Part shown: positions 1 through 5,262 of the stretch, piece by piece | Layout: the number at the start of each line of letters is the position of its first letter | How positions within the stretch are numbered: the stretch's first letter is position 1 | Assembly: GCA_002348185.1 (NCBI GenBank) | Contig: DDYW01000217.1 | Span: 15,298-20,559, forward strand | Origin: Candidatus Hydrogenedentes bacterium UBA2224 | Lineage (GTDB): Bacteria > Hydrogenedentota > Hydrogenedentia > Hydrogenedentales > SLHB01 | Direction: 5' to 3' | Length of the DNA: 5,262 nt | Translations under genes and position numbers: made by a program | Notes under the pieces: generated by a model | What the model was told of the DNA's origin: nothing | The model's input: the letters and a program-made list of their open reading frames with translations, nothing else | Database searches by the model: none

Positions 1-55
1 ATCACAAGTCCCGTAGGGACGGCAGACAATAGCGCCTATGTTCTCGCGTTCCCGA

Positions 56-100
56 GCGCCGAAGGCGCGATAACATACCAGTCCAGCCCGCAGGGCCGGG
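56..100 (+). repeat. Left copy of an inverted composite hairpin unit
   Basis: This copy starts with a hairpin with arms GCGCC/GGCGC around a GAA loop (56-68). A linker follows, with GGCGCGATAACATACCAG at 64-81, and then a second GC hairpin at 83-100 (core GCCC-GCA-GGGC, extended by CC/GG past an A.C mismatch). The linker matches the inverted copy at 225-241 except for one extra T. The order hairpin, linker, hairpin is the same in both copies when each is read outward-in, so the two look like descendants of one unit rather than chance repeats. Confidence 0.7.
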
Positions 101-207
101 TATAGGCGTTCCCACACATCTTCCGGTCTGAAGGACCGGCTCGTACGGACCACCAGCTGCACATATCGCGGGCTTTCAGCCCTTCCTCTTTTGGGGGCGT
201 CCGTTTT

Positions 208-249
208 CCCAGCCTGCTGCTGGGCTGGTATGTTTCGCGCCGTTGGCGC
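208..249 (-). repeat. Right copy of the inverted composite hairpin unit
   Basis: Read on the minus strand this is a GCGCC/GGCGC hairpin with an AAC loop (249-237), then the linker GGCGCGAAACATACCAG (241-225), then a CCCAGC/GCTGGG hairpin (224-208). It mirrors the left copy at 56-100 in order and in linker sequence. The hairpin loops and the second stem have diverged. An alternative fold pairs CCAGCC at 209-214 with GGCTGG at 223-228. The centre between the copies (101-207) holds two further hairpins with GAA loops, one on each strand orientation. Confidence 0.7.
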
Positions 250-253
250 GCCA

Positions 254-277
254 GAGGTCTGTGCAAGCGCAGACCTC
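254..277. repeat. Strong 10-bp hairpin
   Basis: GAGGTCTGTG at 254-263 pairs with CGCAGACCTC at 268-277, with one T.G wobble and a CAAG loop. It is the longest stem of the cluster and lies just outside the inverted composite unit. It is not followed by a T-run on either strand, so an intrinsic terminator is unlikely. Confidence 0.6.
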
Positions 278-307
278 CGTGTACTACAGCCTCCACCGGC
301 ATTGGCC

Positions 308-325
308 TCGAGGAGAATTCCTCGA
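308..325. repeat. Perfect 7-bp hairpin at the gene-proximal edge of the cluster
   Basis: TCGAGGA (308-314) and TCCTCGA (319-325) form a perfect inverted repeat around GAAT. The bases that follow are only mildly T-rich (TTTAT), so it could act as a weak terminator for an upstream plus-strand gene outside the window. It may equally be the last member of the hairpin cluster. Confidence 0.45.
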
Positions 326-381
326 TTTATCCGGCGATTCGGACGTGCTGTCCCCCCTGTCCCTTCCGGCCCGGCTTCGAG

Positions 382-387
382 TATGAT
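382..387 (+). promoter_or_regulatory. Candidate -10 box for gene 1
   Basis: TATGAT differs from the sigma-70 consensus TATAAT at one base and sits 65 bases upstream of the gene 1 start. No good -35 hexamer is visible at the usual 16-18 base spacing, so the assignment is weak. The rest of 326-452 is GC-rich leader with no other recognisable signal apart from the ribosome binding site. Confidence 0.2.
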
Positions 388-436
388 GCGTTCTCACAGG
401 CGCCTGTATCTGCGCCCCGCGGATCGGGCGAAATCT

Positions 437-444
437 GGAGGAGG
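437..444 (+). promoter_or_regulatory. Ribosome binding site of gene 1
   Basis: GGAGGAGG lies 8 bases before the ATG at 453. It is a near-ideal Shine-Dalgarno sequence and fixes the start codon, which is also the first residue of a clear signal peptide. Confidence 0.85.
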
Positions 445-452
445 CCATCGCC

Positions 453-2702
453 ATGCTCAAGCCCATCTCTCTTCTCGCCGCCATCACACTCACCTGTGCC
501 GCTGCCTGGGCCGCCGGGCAACTGCCCATTCCCGCCCATCCCCTGTGGGAACCCATGGTGGACGAAGTCTATTTGCAGGAAGTGGGCCGCCTCATCGAAA
601 CGAGCGCCCCCGTGAACGCCGTAGCGGTGTTCAACGCTACCGCCTATACCGGCGACGCGCAGGGCGTCGCCGTGGTCGAAGCGGAGGCCTTGAAGCGGCT
701 CGAGGCCCCGCTCCGCAACATCACGCGCCTCGAGACGCTCAACGAAGCCCTCTGGGCCGCGTCTCCCGACGGCCTGGCGCGTTTTGACGGCGTCTCCTGG
801 TCCCGCGTGACCGCCCTGCCGGTGACCGGCCTGTGCGCGTACAACGAGCGGGTGGTGTTTACTTCGGGCCGGGCCCTATACGCGGTTGAAGGCGACACCG
901 TGATTCCTCTGGCCGAAAACAGCCCCACGTCTCTGCTCGGGGCCGCCCCCTACAGCGGCACGGTCTACGTCCACGACGGCCGGCGCGTCGGCCTCCTCGA
1001 ACGCGGGCAGATCGTGTACGAGAACATCACCGACTGGGGCGCCCTCGAACGCGGCTGCACCATACGCGACGTCCTGGCGGTGGGCAGCCGTTTGTATGTG
1101 GCCACCGACGAAGGCCTCGGCCTGCTGCGCGGCATGACCTGGCACGCCATCCAGGGCGAAGACGGCCTGTGTTATGAAGACACGACCTGCCTCGCGCGCG
1201 GATTCGACCGCGACCTGTGGATCGGCACGATGCGCGGGGCCATCCGCAACACCGGCGGCGAATACCAGTTTCTCGGATATCCCCGCTGGATACCCCACGA
1301 CAAGGTCAACGCCATCGCAAGCGGACACAACGTGGTGTATCTGGCCACCGACGGCGGCCTGGGCATCATCACCTACGAGCCCTTCACCCTCGCCAGGAAA
1401 GCCGCCTATTACGAACGGTGGCTCGAGGAGTGGGGCCAGAAACGCCTCGGATTCATCCACAGCCTCTTTCTTATCGACGGCGAGTGGCAGCGCGAAGTCA
1501 GCGACAATGACGTCGGATACAGCAGCCACTATCTCAGCGCCAAGTGCTTCGAATACGCCGTCACGGGCAACCCCGAAGCCCGGGCCGAGGCCGTCGACAT
1601 GATGAAATCCATGAAGTGGAGCGAGGAGATCACCTCCATCGATGGTTTCCCGGCACGCTCCATCTACGCGGTTAACGAGCCCTGCCTCAAGGCGCAGCAC
1701 GGGTCCGGCGGCCTCCCCGCCGAATGGCATCCCACACCCGACGGCGTCTGGGAATGGAAGGGCGATACCTCCAGCGACGAGATCGACGCGCATGTCTACG
1801 CCGCCACCATCTTCCTGCAACTCGTCGCCAATGACGAGGAGCGGCCCTGGGTCACCGAACACCTGCACCGCGTCATCGGACACATCGCCGACAACGGGTT
1901 CTGCCTCCGCGACGTGGACGGCCAGCCCACACGATGGGCGCGCTGGGACCCCGAGTACCTCCAGACCCCGCTCGGCTATTACGCGCGCGGCCTCAACGGT
2001 ATGGAGGCCTTCAACTACATGACCACGGCCTGGTACTTCACCCGCGACCCGAAATTCCAGGACGCCCGGAACCGGCTCATCGGATGGAACTACTTCGACG
2101 ACATTCTGCGCCAGAAACTCACGTTTCACCCCGGTTACTTCACGCATTTCGACGACCGTCTCGCGTTCTACGCCTATTATCCCCTGATCCAGCACGAACC
2201 CGACGCCGAGCTCAAGACGCTCTGGCTGCGAAGCCTCGAACGGAGCTGGGAAGTGAAGCGCATCGAAGCCGTGCCCTGGTTCAACTTCATTTACGGCGCC
2301 CTTACCGGCAACGACTGCGAAACCCGGCGCGCCGTCGAGCACCTCCGCGCCTGGCCCCTCGACCTGCGCCGCCATTCCTACACCAACTCGCATCGTGACG
2401 ATCTTTTCGCGCCGCAGGGCTACCACGTGTATGCCGAGCGGCGCAAACCCCTCACCCCGCGTGAAGCTGAACCCAACCGGTGGGACGGCGATTTCATGCG
2501 CCTGGATGGCACGCTCGGAGGCGCGGTGGTCGCCGATCCCGGCGGCTGGCTCGACGCCTACTGGATGGGCCGCTACTACGGCATGATCACCCCGCCCCAG
2601 ACCGATGACCCCGCTCTGACCGCTGTCCCGGATCGCGGTCTCCAGCTCGGCGCAAAACCCTATACCGGCCCTCCGCGCCCCAGACTCCGCCACGAACAGT
2701 GA
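453..2702 (+). CDS. Exported propeller plus alpha-helical toroid-like protein, function unknown
   Basis: The product has 749 residues. Residues 1-20 form a Sec signal peptide (K3, hydrophobic 6-19, AWA-A cleavage site at 20/21), so the protein should act outside the cytoplasm. Residues about 58-314 contain seven repeats spaced 37-42 residues apart (near 58, 97, 134, 171, 213, 254 and 294). Several follow the two-component-regulator-propeller pattern, for example LWAASPDGLARF at 100-111 and LWIGTMRG at 255-262, which indicates a seven-bladed beta-propeller. Residues 315-749 are rich in aromatic and helical segments and look like an alpha/alpha-barrel of the kind found in many glycan-degrading enzymes. 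Polar conserved-looking motifs are DNDVGYSSHY (351-360) and GDTSSDEIDAH (437-447). There is no histidine kinase, DNA-binding or transmembrane part, so despite the propeller it is not a typical hybrid sensor. Substrate and catalysis are unproven; a glycan-binding or glycan-processing role is inference. The coding region is certain, the function is not. Confidence 0.9.
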   Translation: MLKPISLLAAITLTCAAAWAAGQLPIPAHPLWEPMVDEVYLQEVGRLIETSAPVNAVAVFNATAYTGDAQGVAVVEAEALKRLEAPLRNITRLETLNEALWAASPDGLARFDGVSWSRVTALPVTGLCAYNERVVFTSGRALYAVEGDTVIPLAENSPTSLLGAAPYSGTVYVHDGRRVGLLERGQIVYENITDWGALERGCTIRDVLAVGSRLYVATDEGLGLLRGMTWHAIQGEDGLCYEDTTCLARGFDRDLWIGTMRGAIRNTGGEYQFLGYPRWIPHDKVNAIASGHNVVYLATDGGLGIITYEPFTLARKAAYYERWLEEWGQKRLGFIHSLFLIDGEWQREVSDNDVGYSSHYLSAKCFEYAVTGNPEARAEAVDMMKSMKWSEEITSIDGFPARSIYAVNEPCLKAQHGSGGLPAEWHPTPDGVWEWKGDTSSDEIDAHVYAATIFLQLVANDEERPWVTEHLHRVIGHIADNGFCLRDVDGQPTRWARWDPEYLQTPLGYYARGLNGMEAFNYMTTAWYFTRDPKFQDARNRLIGWNYFDDILRQKLTFHPGYFTHFDDRLAFYAYYPLIQHEPDAELKTLWLRSLERSWEVKRIEAVPWFNFIYGALTGNDCETRRAVEHLRAWPLDLRRHSYTNSHRDDLFAPQGYHVYAERRKPLTPREAEPNRWDGDFMRLDGTLGGAVVADPGGWLDAYWMGRYYGMITPPQTDDPALTAVPDRGLQLGAKPYTGPPRPRLRHEQ

Positions 2703-2710
2703 GGCCGTTT

Positions 2711-2765
2711 ATCGCGATGCCGGTTTCCCGCCTCCATGCCCTCAGCGGGCGGATACCACCGCGAT
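2711..2765. terminator. Nested inverted repeats at the convergent gene junction (weak terminator candidate)
   Basis: ATCGCG (2711-2716) pairs with CGCGAT (2760-2765), and inside it CCCGC (2727-2731) pairs with GCGGG (2745-2749). The structure spans the 39-base gap between genes 1 and 2 and the last codons of gene 2. No T-run follows on either strand, so a classical intrinsic terminator is not supported. A shared structural or Rho-assisted stop is possible. Confidence 0.2.
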
Positions 2766-4667
2766 TTCATACACGTTCACTCGCGGCACTGCAAAGCATA
2801 CCAGTCCGTCAGACTGCGTCATGGGCACTGCAACGTCCTCGTGGTGTTCCGGGCTGGCGAGAAACACCGCCTCCGCCTTTGCGCCGGGCGGCAACCGAAG
2901 TGCCACCTCGACATTCTCGGCGGGAGCAGTGTCACGGTAATTGACCAGATGCACTAACCTCCGACCCGTCTGTTCCGTGACTTCCGCGCACAGCCCCAAC
3001 GGGCCTGCTGCCGCACCCCCAACCGAAACCGCAAGCGTCGGTTTGCCGTCGCAGGCATGCTCAAGACCTTCCAGGACATCCCCGTCCGCCGGCATCCGGA
3101 CAACGGCCCCTTCCGGCAACCCTGACAGCCCGGGGACCGCCCGAGGACGCAGCCATTCGTCGTGCGTGGCCACCGGGCCTACAATGCACACCCGCCCACC
3201 GCGCGCAACGTATTCCTCAATCAACCGGAGCTGCGCGTCCGCCATGGCGACGCATCCCGCCAGAATCAGGACCCGGTACCGTCCCAATTCGCCCAGGTGC
3301 TCATTGTAGATGATCTGGAAACACGTGGGCGCTTCGATGAGCGCTTGTTCGACACGCTGGGTGAGTTGCCCGTGTTCCGGTGGCGCAAACACCTGCGACG
3401 GAAAACTCCGTAACACTGCCGCGTCAGCAACGACCTCCGCATCTCGATGCAAATCGCGGCGTGCGTGGAAGAAACGGATGTACGCCGGAAGATCAGGGTT
3501 CATGGGCGCGTCCATCCCCGGGCGTTCCACGATCTCGCCGTATTCGAACCAGCACACGCACCCCAGGCAATCGCGGTTGAACGCCATCGCCTCCGCGGCC
3601 TCCAGCGGCGATGTGGTGTAGTTGAAGGCGAGGTTATTCATGCGCCGCGCCACCTTGAACGTCCGGATGCGTGTCAGCAAGTGCCCATCGCGATAGCCCG
3701 GACGCAGGCTCTCGTCCCAATACGCCTCGCCGCCCTGAAGCAGACGGCCGTGGTCGACCGGCGCGTGAATGACGCCTCCCACGCCGCCGGGATTGCATTC
3801 CACCAGCACGTCCTTCCGCAGACTTCGCCCGTACTCGCTCATCTCGTAATACGAATCCGCGAGCGCCTTGCACGAATAGTCGAGCCACGCCCGCCGCAGC
3901 AAGGTGTCCCCGCCTGTCGGCGGCGTCGCCTGTGCCATGTCCGCGATGCCCATACCCATGAGCTGGGCATCCGTAAAGGTATTGTTCAGATAAGAACGAA
4001 ACCCGGCAAGCGAATGCGGGTCCCATCCGGGGCCGACGTGGTAGTTGTCGAAATGGAGCAGGTCAGTCCGAATCTCCTCGACCGCGAAACGCACGATTTC
4101 GCGGTAATACGCTTGAGCCTCGGGATGATTCCGGTTCCAGTAATACCGGTACGTGGCCTTACCGTACGTGACCGGGCTTCCGTCCGGTTCGAGCAGCACC
4201 CAGTTCTTCGCCTCAGGCGTCTCCTGGAAAAACCGTTCCCACAGGAACGCTCCGCTATAGGCATAAACCCCCACCCGCAGCCCCGCATCGTGGCACAGAT
4301 TCGAGAACGTCACGGCATCGGTCATGCTGGCGCTTTCGGCCGCCATCCCCGCACCCTTATAGCAGTGCATCATTACAAAATTGACGCCCAGCTCCTTCAG
4401 CCGGGCAACCATTTCGGGACGGTGCTCCCGTCTGTATCCTTCGAGCTGTTCGGCGGTGGGCTCGTAGCCCTCGCTGCCGTCGCGGCGGACGCGAAACAGC
4501 AGCGGCTCCCAGCTCCCCGCCATCACGATGCCCTCATTCGCCAGCCAATCGGGACGCGCCGGAGCCGGGAGCGTCAACACCTCGGCAGGAACCGCTCCGG
4601 TGAACCAGACGATTGCCCCAAGTACGAAAAGGAAGAACCCGGTCCCCTGTCTGAGTGGCGATCTCAT
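2742..4667 (-). CDS. Exported glycoside-hydrolase-like protein with beta-galactosidase-trimerisation-like domain
   Basis: The product has 641 residues from the ATG at 4667. That start is chosen because AGGAGGT lies 6 bases upstream and a signal peptide follows (R2, R6, hydrophobic 11-23, VPA-E cleavage site at 28/29). An ATG 27 codons further upstream lacks both. Residues about 45-400 look like a TIM barrel of the hypothetical-glycosyl-hydrolase / GH29-GH42-like kind: strand NFVMMH (96-101), strand RVGVYAYSG (131-139), HFDNYH (205-210) and VLVECNPGG (287-295). D207 and E290 sit at plausible catalytic positions, with E314 (GGEAYWDES) as another candidate. Residues about 405-545 resemble the flavodoxin-like trimerisation domain of family-42 beta-galactosidases (YRVLILAGC, YVARGGRVCIVGP). 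Residues 546-641 look like a C-terminal beta-sandwich. A hydrolase acting on an extracytoplasmic glycan is likely by architecture. Substrate and family number cannot be named, and catalytic residues are inferred from position only. Confidence 0.9.
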   Translation of the reverse strand: MRSPLRQGTGFFLFVLGAIVWFTGAVPAEVLTLPAPARPDWLANEGIVMAGSWEPLLFRVRRDGSEGYEPTAEQLEGYRREHRPEMVARLKELGVNFVMMHCYKGAGMAAESASMTDAVTFSNLCHDAGLRVGVYAYSGAFLWERFFQETPEAKNWVLLEPDGSPVTYGKATYRYYWNRNHPEAQAYYREIVRFAVEEIRTDLLHFDNYHVGPGWDPHSLAGFRSYLNNTFTDAQLMGMGIADMAQATPPTGGDTLLRRAWLDYSCKALADSYYEMSEYGRSLRKDVLVECNPGGVGGVIHAPVDHGRLLQGGEAYWDESLRPGYRDGHLLTRIRTFKVARRMNNLAFNYTTSPLEAAEAMAFNRDCLGCVCWFEYGEIVERPGMDAPMNPDLPAYIRFFHARRDLHRDAEVVADAAVLRSFPSQVFAPPEHGQLTQRVEQALIEAPTCFQIIYNEHLGELGRYRVLILAGCVAMADAQLRLIEEYVARGGRVCIVGPVATHDEWLRPRAVPGLSGLPEGAVVRMPADGDVLEGLEHACDGKPTLAVSVGGAAAGPLGLCAEVTEQTGRRLVHLVNYRDTAPAENVEVALRLPPGAKAEAVFLASPEHHEDVAVPMTQSDGLVCFAVPRVNVYEIAVVSAR

Positions 4668-4673
4668 TTCCGC

Positions 4674-4680
4674 ACCTCCT
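4674..4680 (-). promoter_or_regulatory. Ribosome binding site of gene 2
   Basis: On the minus strand AGGAGGT is followed by six bases and then the ATG at 4667-4665. This decides the start against the longer reading that would begin at 4748. Confidence 0.85.
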
Positions 4681-4681
4681 G

Positions 4682-4696
4682 CGAAGGCTTGCTTCG
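4682..4696. repeat. Small hairpin directly upstream of the gene 2 ribosome binding site
   Basis: CGAAG (4682-4686) and CTTCG (4692-4696) form a perfect 5-bp inverted repeat with a 5-base loop. In gene 2 mRNA it would end one base before the AGGAGGT, where it could influence ribosome access. No ligand-binding motif is recognised. Confidence 0.3.
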
Positions 4697-4707
4697 GCCC
4701 GCATGGC

Positions 4708-4738
4708 ATTATGTTCCCTACCCCCGGGCAGGATCCAA
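4708..4738 (-). promoter_or_regulatory. Candidate promoter of gene 2
   Basis: On the minus strand CATAAT (4713-4708) is a five-of-six match to TATAAT. TTGGAT (4738-4733) lies 19 bases upstream as a weak -35. Transcription would begin near 4701 and give a leader of about 34 bases that includes the ribosome binding site. The spacing is longer than optimal and the -35 is poor, so this is only a candidate. Confidence 0.3.
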
Positions 4739-4762
4739 CGCCGGGCACTGGTGTACCGAGCG

Positions 4763-4779
4763 CCAGGCCGTCTGCCTGG
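4763..4779. repeat. Perfect 6-bp hairpin in the divergent intergenic region
   Basis: CCAGGC (4763-4768) and GCCTGG (4774-4779) flank the loop CGTCT. It lies upstream of both divergent genes, with no T-run beside it. It could be an operator half-site pair or a solitary relative of the left-hand hairpin cluster; neither is demonstrated. Confidence 0.3.
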
Positions 4780-4827
4780 AAGGGAGACGCTGTTGCAGGA
4801 TGCTGCGGAACCTTGCCGCGCTAAAAA

Positions 4828-4857
4828 TTGACATGCACCTTTGATCTGACGTTGAAT
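4828..4857 (+). promoter_or_regulatory. Candidate sigma-70-type promoter of gene 3
   Basis: A perfect TTGACA (4828-4833) follows an A-rich tract (4823-4827). TTGAAT (4852-4857, four of six matches) lies 18 bases downstream as a possible -10. Transcription from it would give a leader of about 90 bases before the ATG at 4954. The perfect -35 in this GC-rich setting is suggestive, but the -10 lacks the important second-position A. Confidence 0.35.
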
Positions 4858-4873
4858 GGCGCCATGGGAGCCA
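4857..4873. promoter_or_regulatory. Inverted repeat at the putative gene 3 transcription start
   Basis: TGGCGCC (4857-4863) and GGAGCCA (4867-4873) form 7-base arms with one mismatch around ATG. The repeat begins at the end of the candidate -10, a position where a repressor could bind. No family-specific operator is recognised. Further along the leader are a hairpin, CCTCG/CGAGG (4884-4896), and the palindrome CCGGATCCGG (4898-4907). Confidence 0.25.
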
Positions 4874-4953
4874 CGGGGGCCTTCCTCGCTACGAGGGCCG
4901 GATCCGGTTCGCAGCGGGACCGTTGTCGCGCGGACCCGGGGAGAGGGGGAACC

Positions 4954-5262
4954 ATGGATTCGTTTGTTGTCACCTACCTGGTCTCGGGTGTGGGGATGGT
5001 CATGGTGGGGGCTGTCGCCGCCCTGCTGTGGTGGTGGATTTCGAGGGCGGAGTTCCGCTGGTTTGCCGTCGGCGTTGGATTGTGGGTGGTGGCGGTCGCC
5101 ATCAAGGTGGGAATTGCCCTCCTGAGCAACGGCCCGGTGATCACGTTTCTCGAAACACACCTTCCCCATTGGCTCTACGTCACCCTCGGCGGCTTATACG
5201 TGGGCGTCGAATCCAGCCTCTGCGAAATTGGCCTGACGCTGCTGCTGGTGCTCCTGTGGCGG
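4954..5262 (+). CDS. Polytopic membrane protein, 5' part only; possibly YhfC-like
   Basis: Only the first 103 codons are present; the frame is open to the window edge. The start is supported by a purine-rich GAGAGGGGGA just before the ATG (GAGG at 4943-4946, 7-base spacer). Three hydrophobic segments are visible, at residues about 7-29, 35-57 and 74-102, so this is an inner-membrane protein. The WWWISR sequence after the first segment suggests an interfacial cytoplasmic turn. The third segment contains GGLYVGVESSLCEIG (79-93), with glutamates E86 and E91 inside a hydrophobic stretch. The layout and the G-L-Y-x-G pattern faintly recall YhfC-family putative intramembrane glutamic proteases, but the characteristic EE pair followed by R is not present, so this resemblance is weak. 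It may be an unrelated family of unknown function. Confidence 0.75.
   Translation, partial: MDSFVVTYLVSGVGMVMVGAVAALLWWWISRAEFRWFAVGVGLWVVAVAIKVGIALLSNGPVITFLETHLPHWLYVTLGGLYVGVESSLCEIGLTLLLVLLWR

Larger units (their letters stand above)
8..325. repeat. Cluster of nine short GC-rich hairpins (REP/BIME-like intergenic repeat region)
   Basis: No convincing gene lies here; the stretch is a chain of short perfect or near-perfect inverted repeats. Stem arms are: 8-12/16-20 (loop GTA); 56-60/64-68 (loop GAA); 86-89/93-96 (loop GCA); 123-128/134-139, plus a T.G pair at 129/133 (loop GAA); 170-174/178-182 (loop TTC, which reads GAA on the minus strand); 208-213/219-224; 236-241/245-250 (loop GTT); 254-263/268-277; 308-314/319-325. 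Arm sequences differ between hairpins, so this is not a simple tandem repeat. Dense hairpins between genes are typical of REP/BIME-type or MITE-like dispersed elements. Assignment to such a class is inference, because only one genomic copy is visible. A run of structured untranslated RNA is the main alternative. Confidence 0.7.

Noticed and set aside
36..302. 88-codon open frame on the minus strand across the hairpin cluster
   Set aside because: It reads straight through the inverted repeats, has no good ribosome binding site and no domain-like pattern; the composition follows the repeats. It is most likely a spurious frame produced by a non-coding repeat.
1..325. CRISPR array
   Set aside because: The hairpins differ in sequence and spacing; there is no identical direct repeat separated by uniform spacers, and no cas gene is visible.
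1..325. tRNA or other known structured RNA gene
   Set aside because: No cloverleaf with T-loop GTTCRA and CCA-end geometry, and no recognised riboswitch or rRNA core motif, could be found among the hairpins.
191..787. 198-codon plus-strand open frame overlapping the repeat region and the start of gene 1
   Set aside because: The arginine-, proline- and alanine-rich product is typical of an out-of-frame reading of GC-rich DNA, and it overlaps the well-supported signal peptide and ribosome binding site of gene 1.
876..2693. 605-codon open frame antisense to gene 1
   Set aside because: The long length results from GC-rich codon bias leaving few stops in the complementary frame. The product is low-complexity (V, G, A and E rich) without a recognisable domain, whereas the plus-strand frame has a signal peptide, a Shine-Dalgarno and regular propeller repeats.
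4668..4748. N-terminal extension of gene 2 by 27 codons
   Set aside because: The extension would place a non-signal-like sequence ahead of a clear signal peptide and would put the strong AGGAGGT inside the coding region. The start at 4667 is better supported.
3447..4844. 465-codon open frame antisense to gene 2
   Set aside because: It mirrors the coding pattern of gene 2, has no ribosome binding site or signal, and is rich in R, H, P and A, as expected for a shadow frame.

Overview
The window looks like a chromosomal segment of a GC-rich environmental bacterium, probably of the Planctomycetota/Verrucomicrobiota/Hydrogenedentota type. That placement is an inference from gene style: large secreted proteins of unassigned carbohydrate-related families, strong Shine-Dalgarno sites, and an intergenic hairpin-repeat cluster. 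No taxonomic marker gene is present.

Layout. Bases 1-325 hold no convincing gene. They contain nine short GC-rich hairpins, and part of the cluster is organised as two inverted copies of one composite unit (about 56-100 and 208-249). Bases 326-452 are the leader of gene 1. Gene 1 (453-2702, +) encodes a 749-residue exported protein: a seven-bladed propeller-like N-terminal half followed by a helical, probably alpha/alpha-barrel C-terminal half. It converges, across a 39-base gap, on gene 2 (2742-4667, -). Gene 2 encodes a 641-residue exported glycoside-hydrolase-like protein with a TIM-barrel-like domain, a beta-galactosidase-trimerisation-like domain and a C-terminal beta domain. A 286-base divergent intergenic region (4668-4953) carries candidate promoters for both directions and several small inverted repeats. 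Gene 3 (4954 to the window edge, +) is the first 103 codons of a polytopic membrane protein, distantly reminiscent of YhfC-type putative intramembrane proteases.

How the parts fit. Genes 1 and 2 are both predicted to be exported and both have architectures seen in polysaccharide-handling proteins, so a role in glycan binding or turnover outside the cytoplasm is plausible. They are convergent and not co-transcribed, so a shared pathway is only a guess. Gene 3 is separately transcribed and shows no evident link.

The least explained feature is the left-hand hairpin cluster. Several of its hairpins have GNA trinucleotide loops, a class known to form unusually stable single-stranded DNA mini-hairpins, and two hairpin pairs share a conserved linker in inverted orientation. 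This resembles a REP/BIME-like or MITE-like dispersed non-coding element. Nothing in the window demonstrates a complete new biological system.
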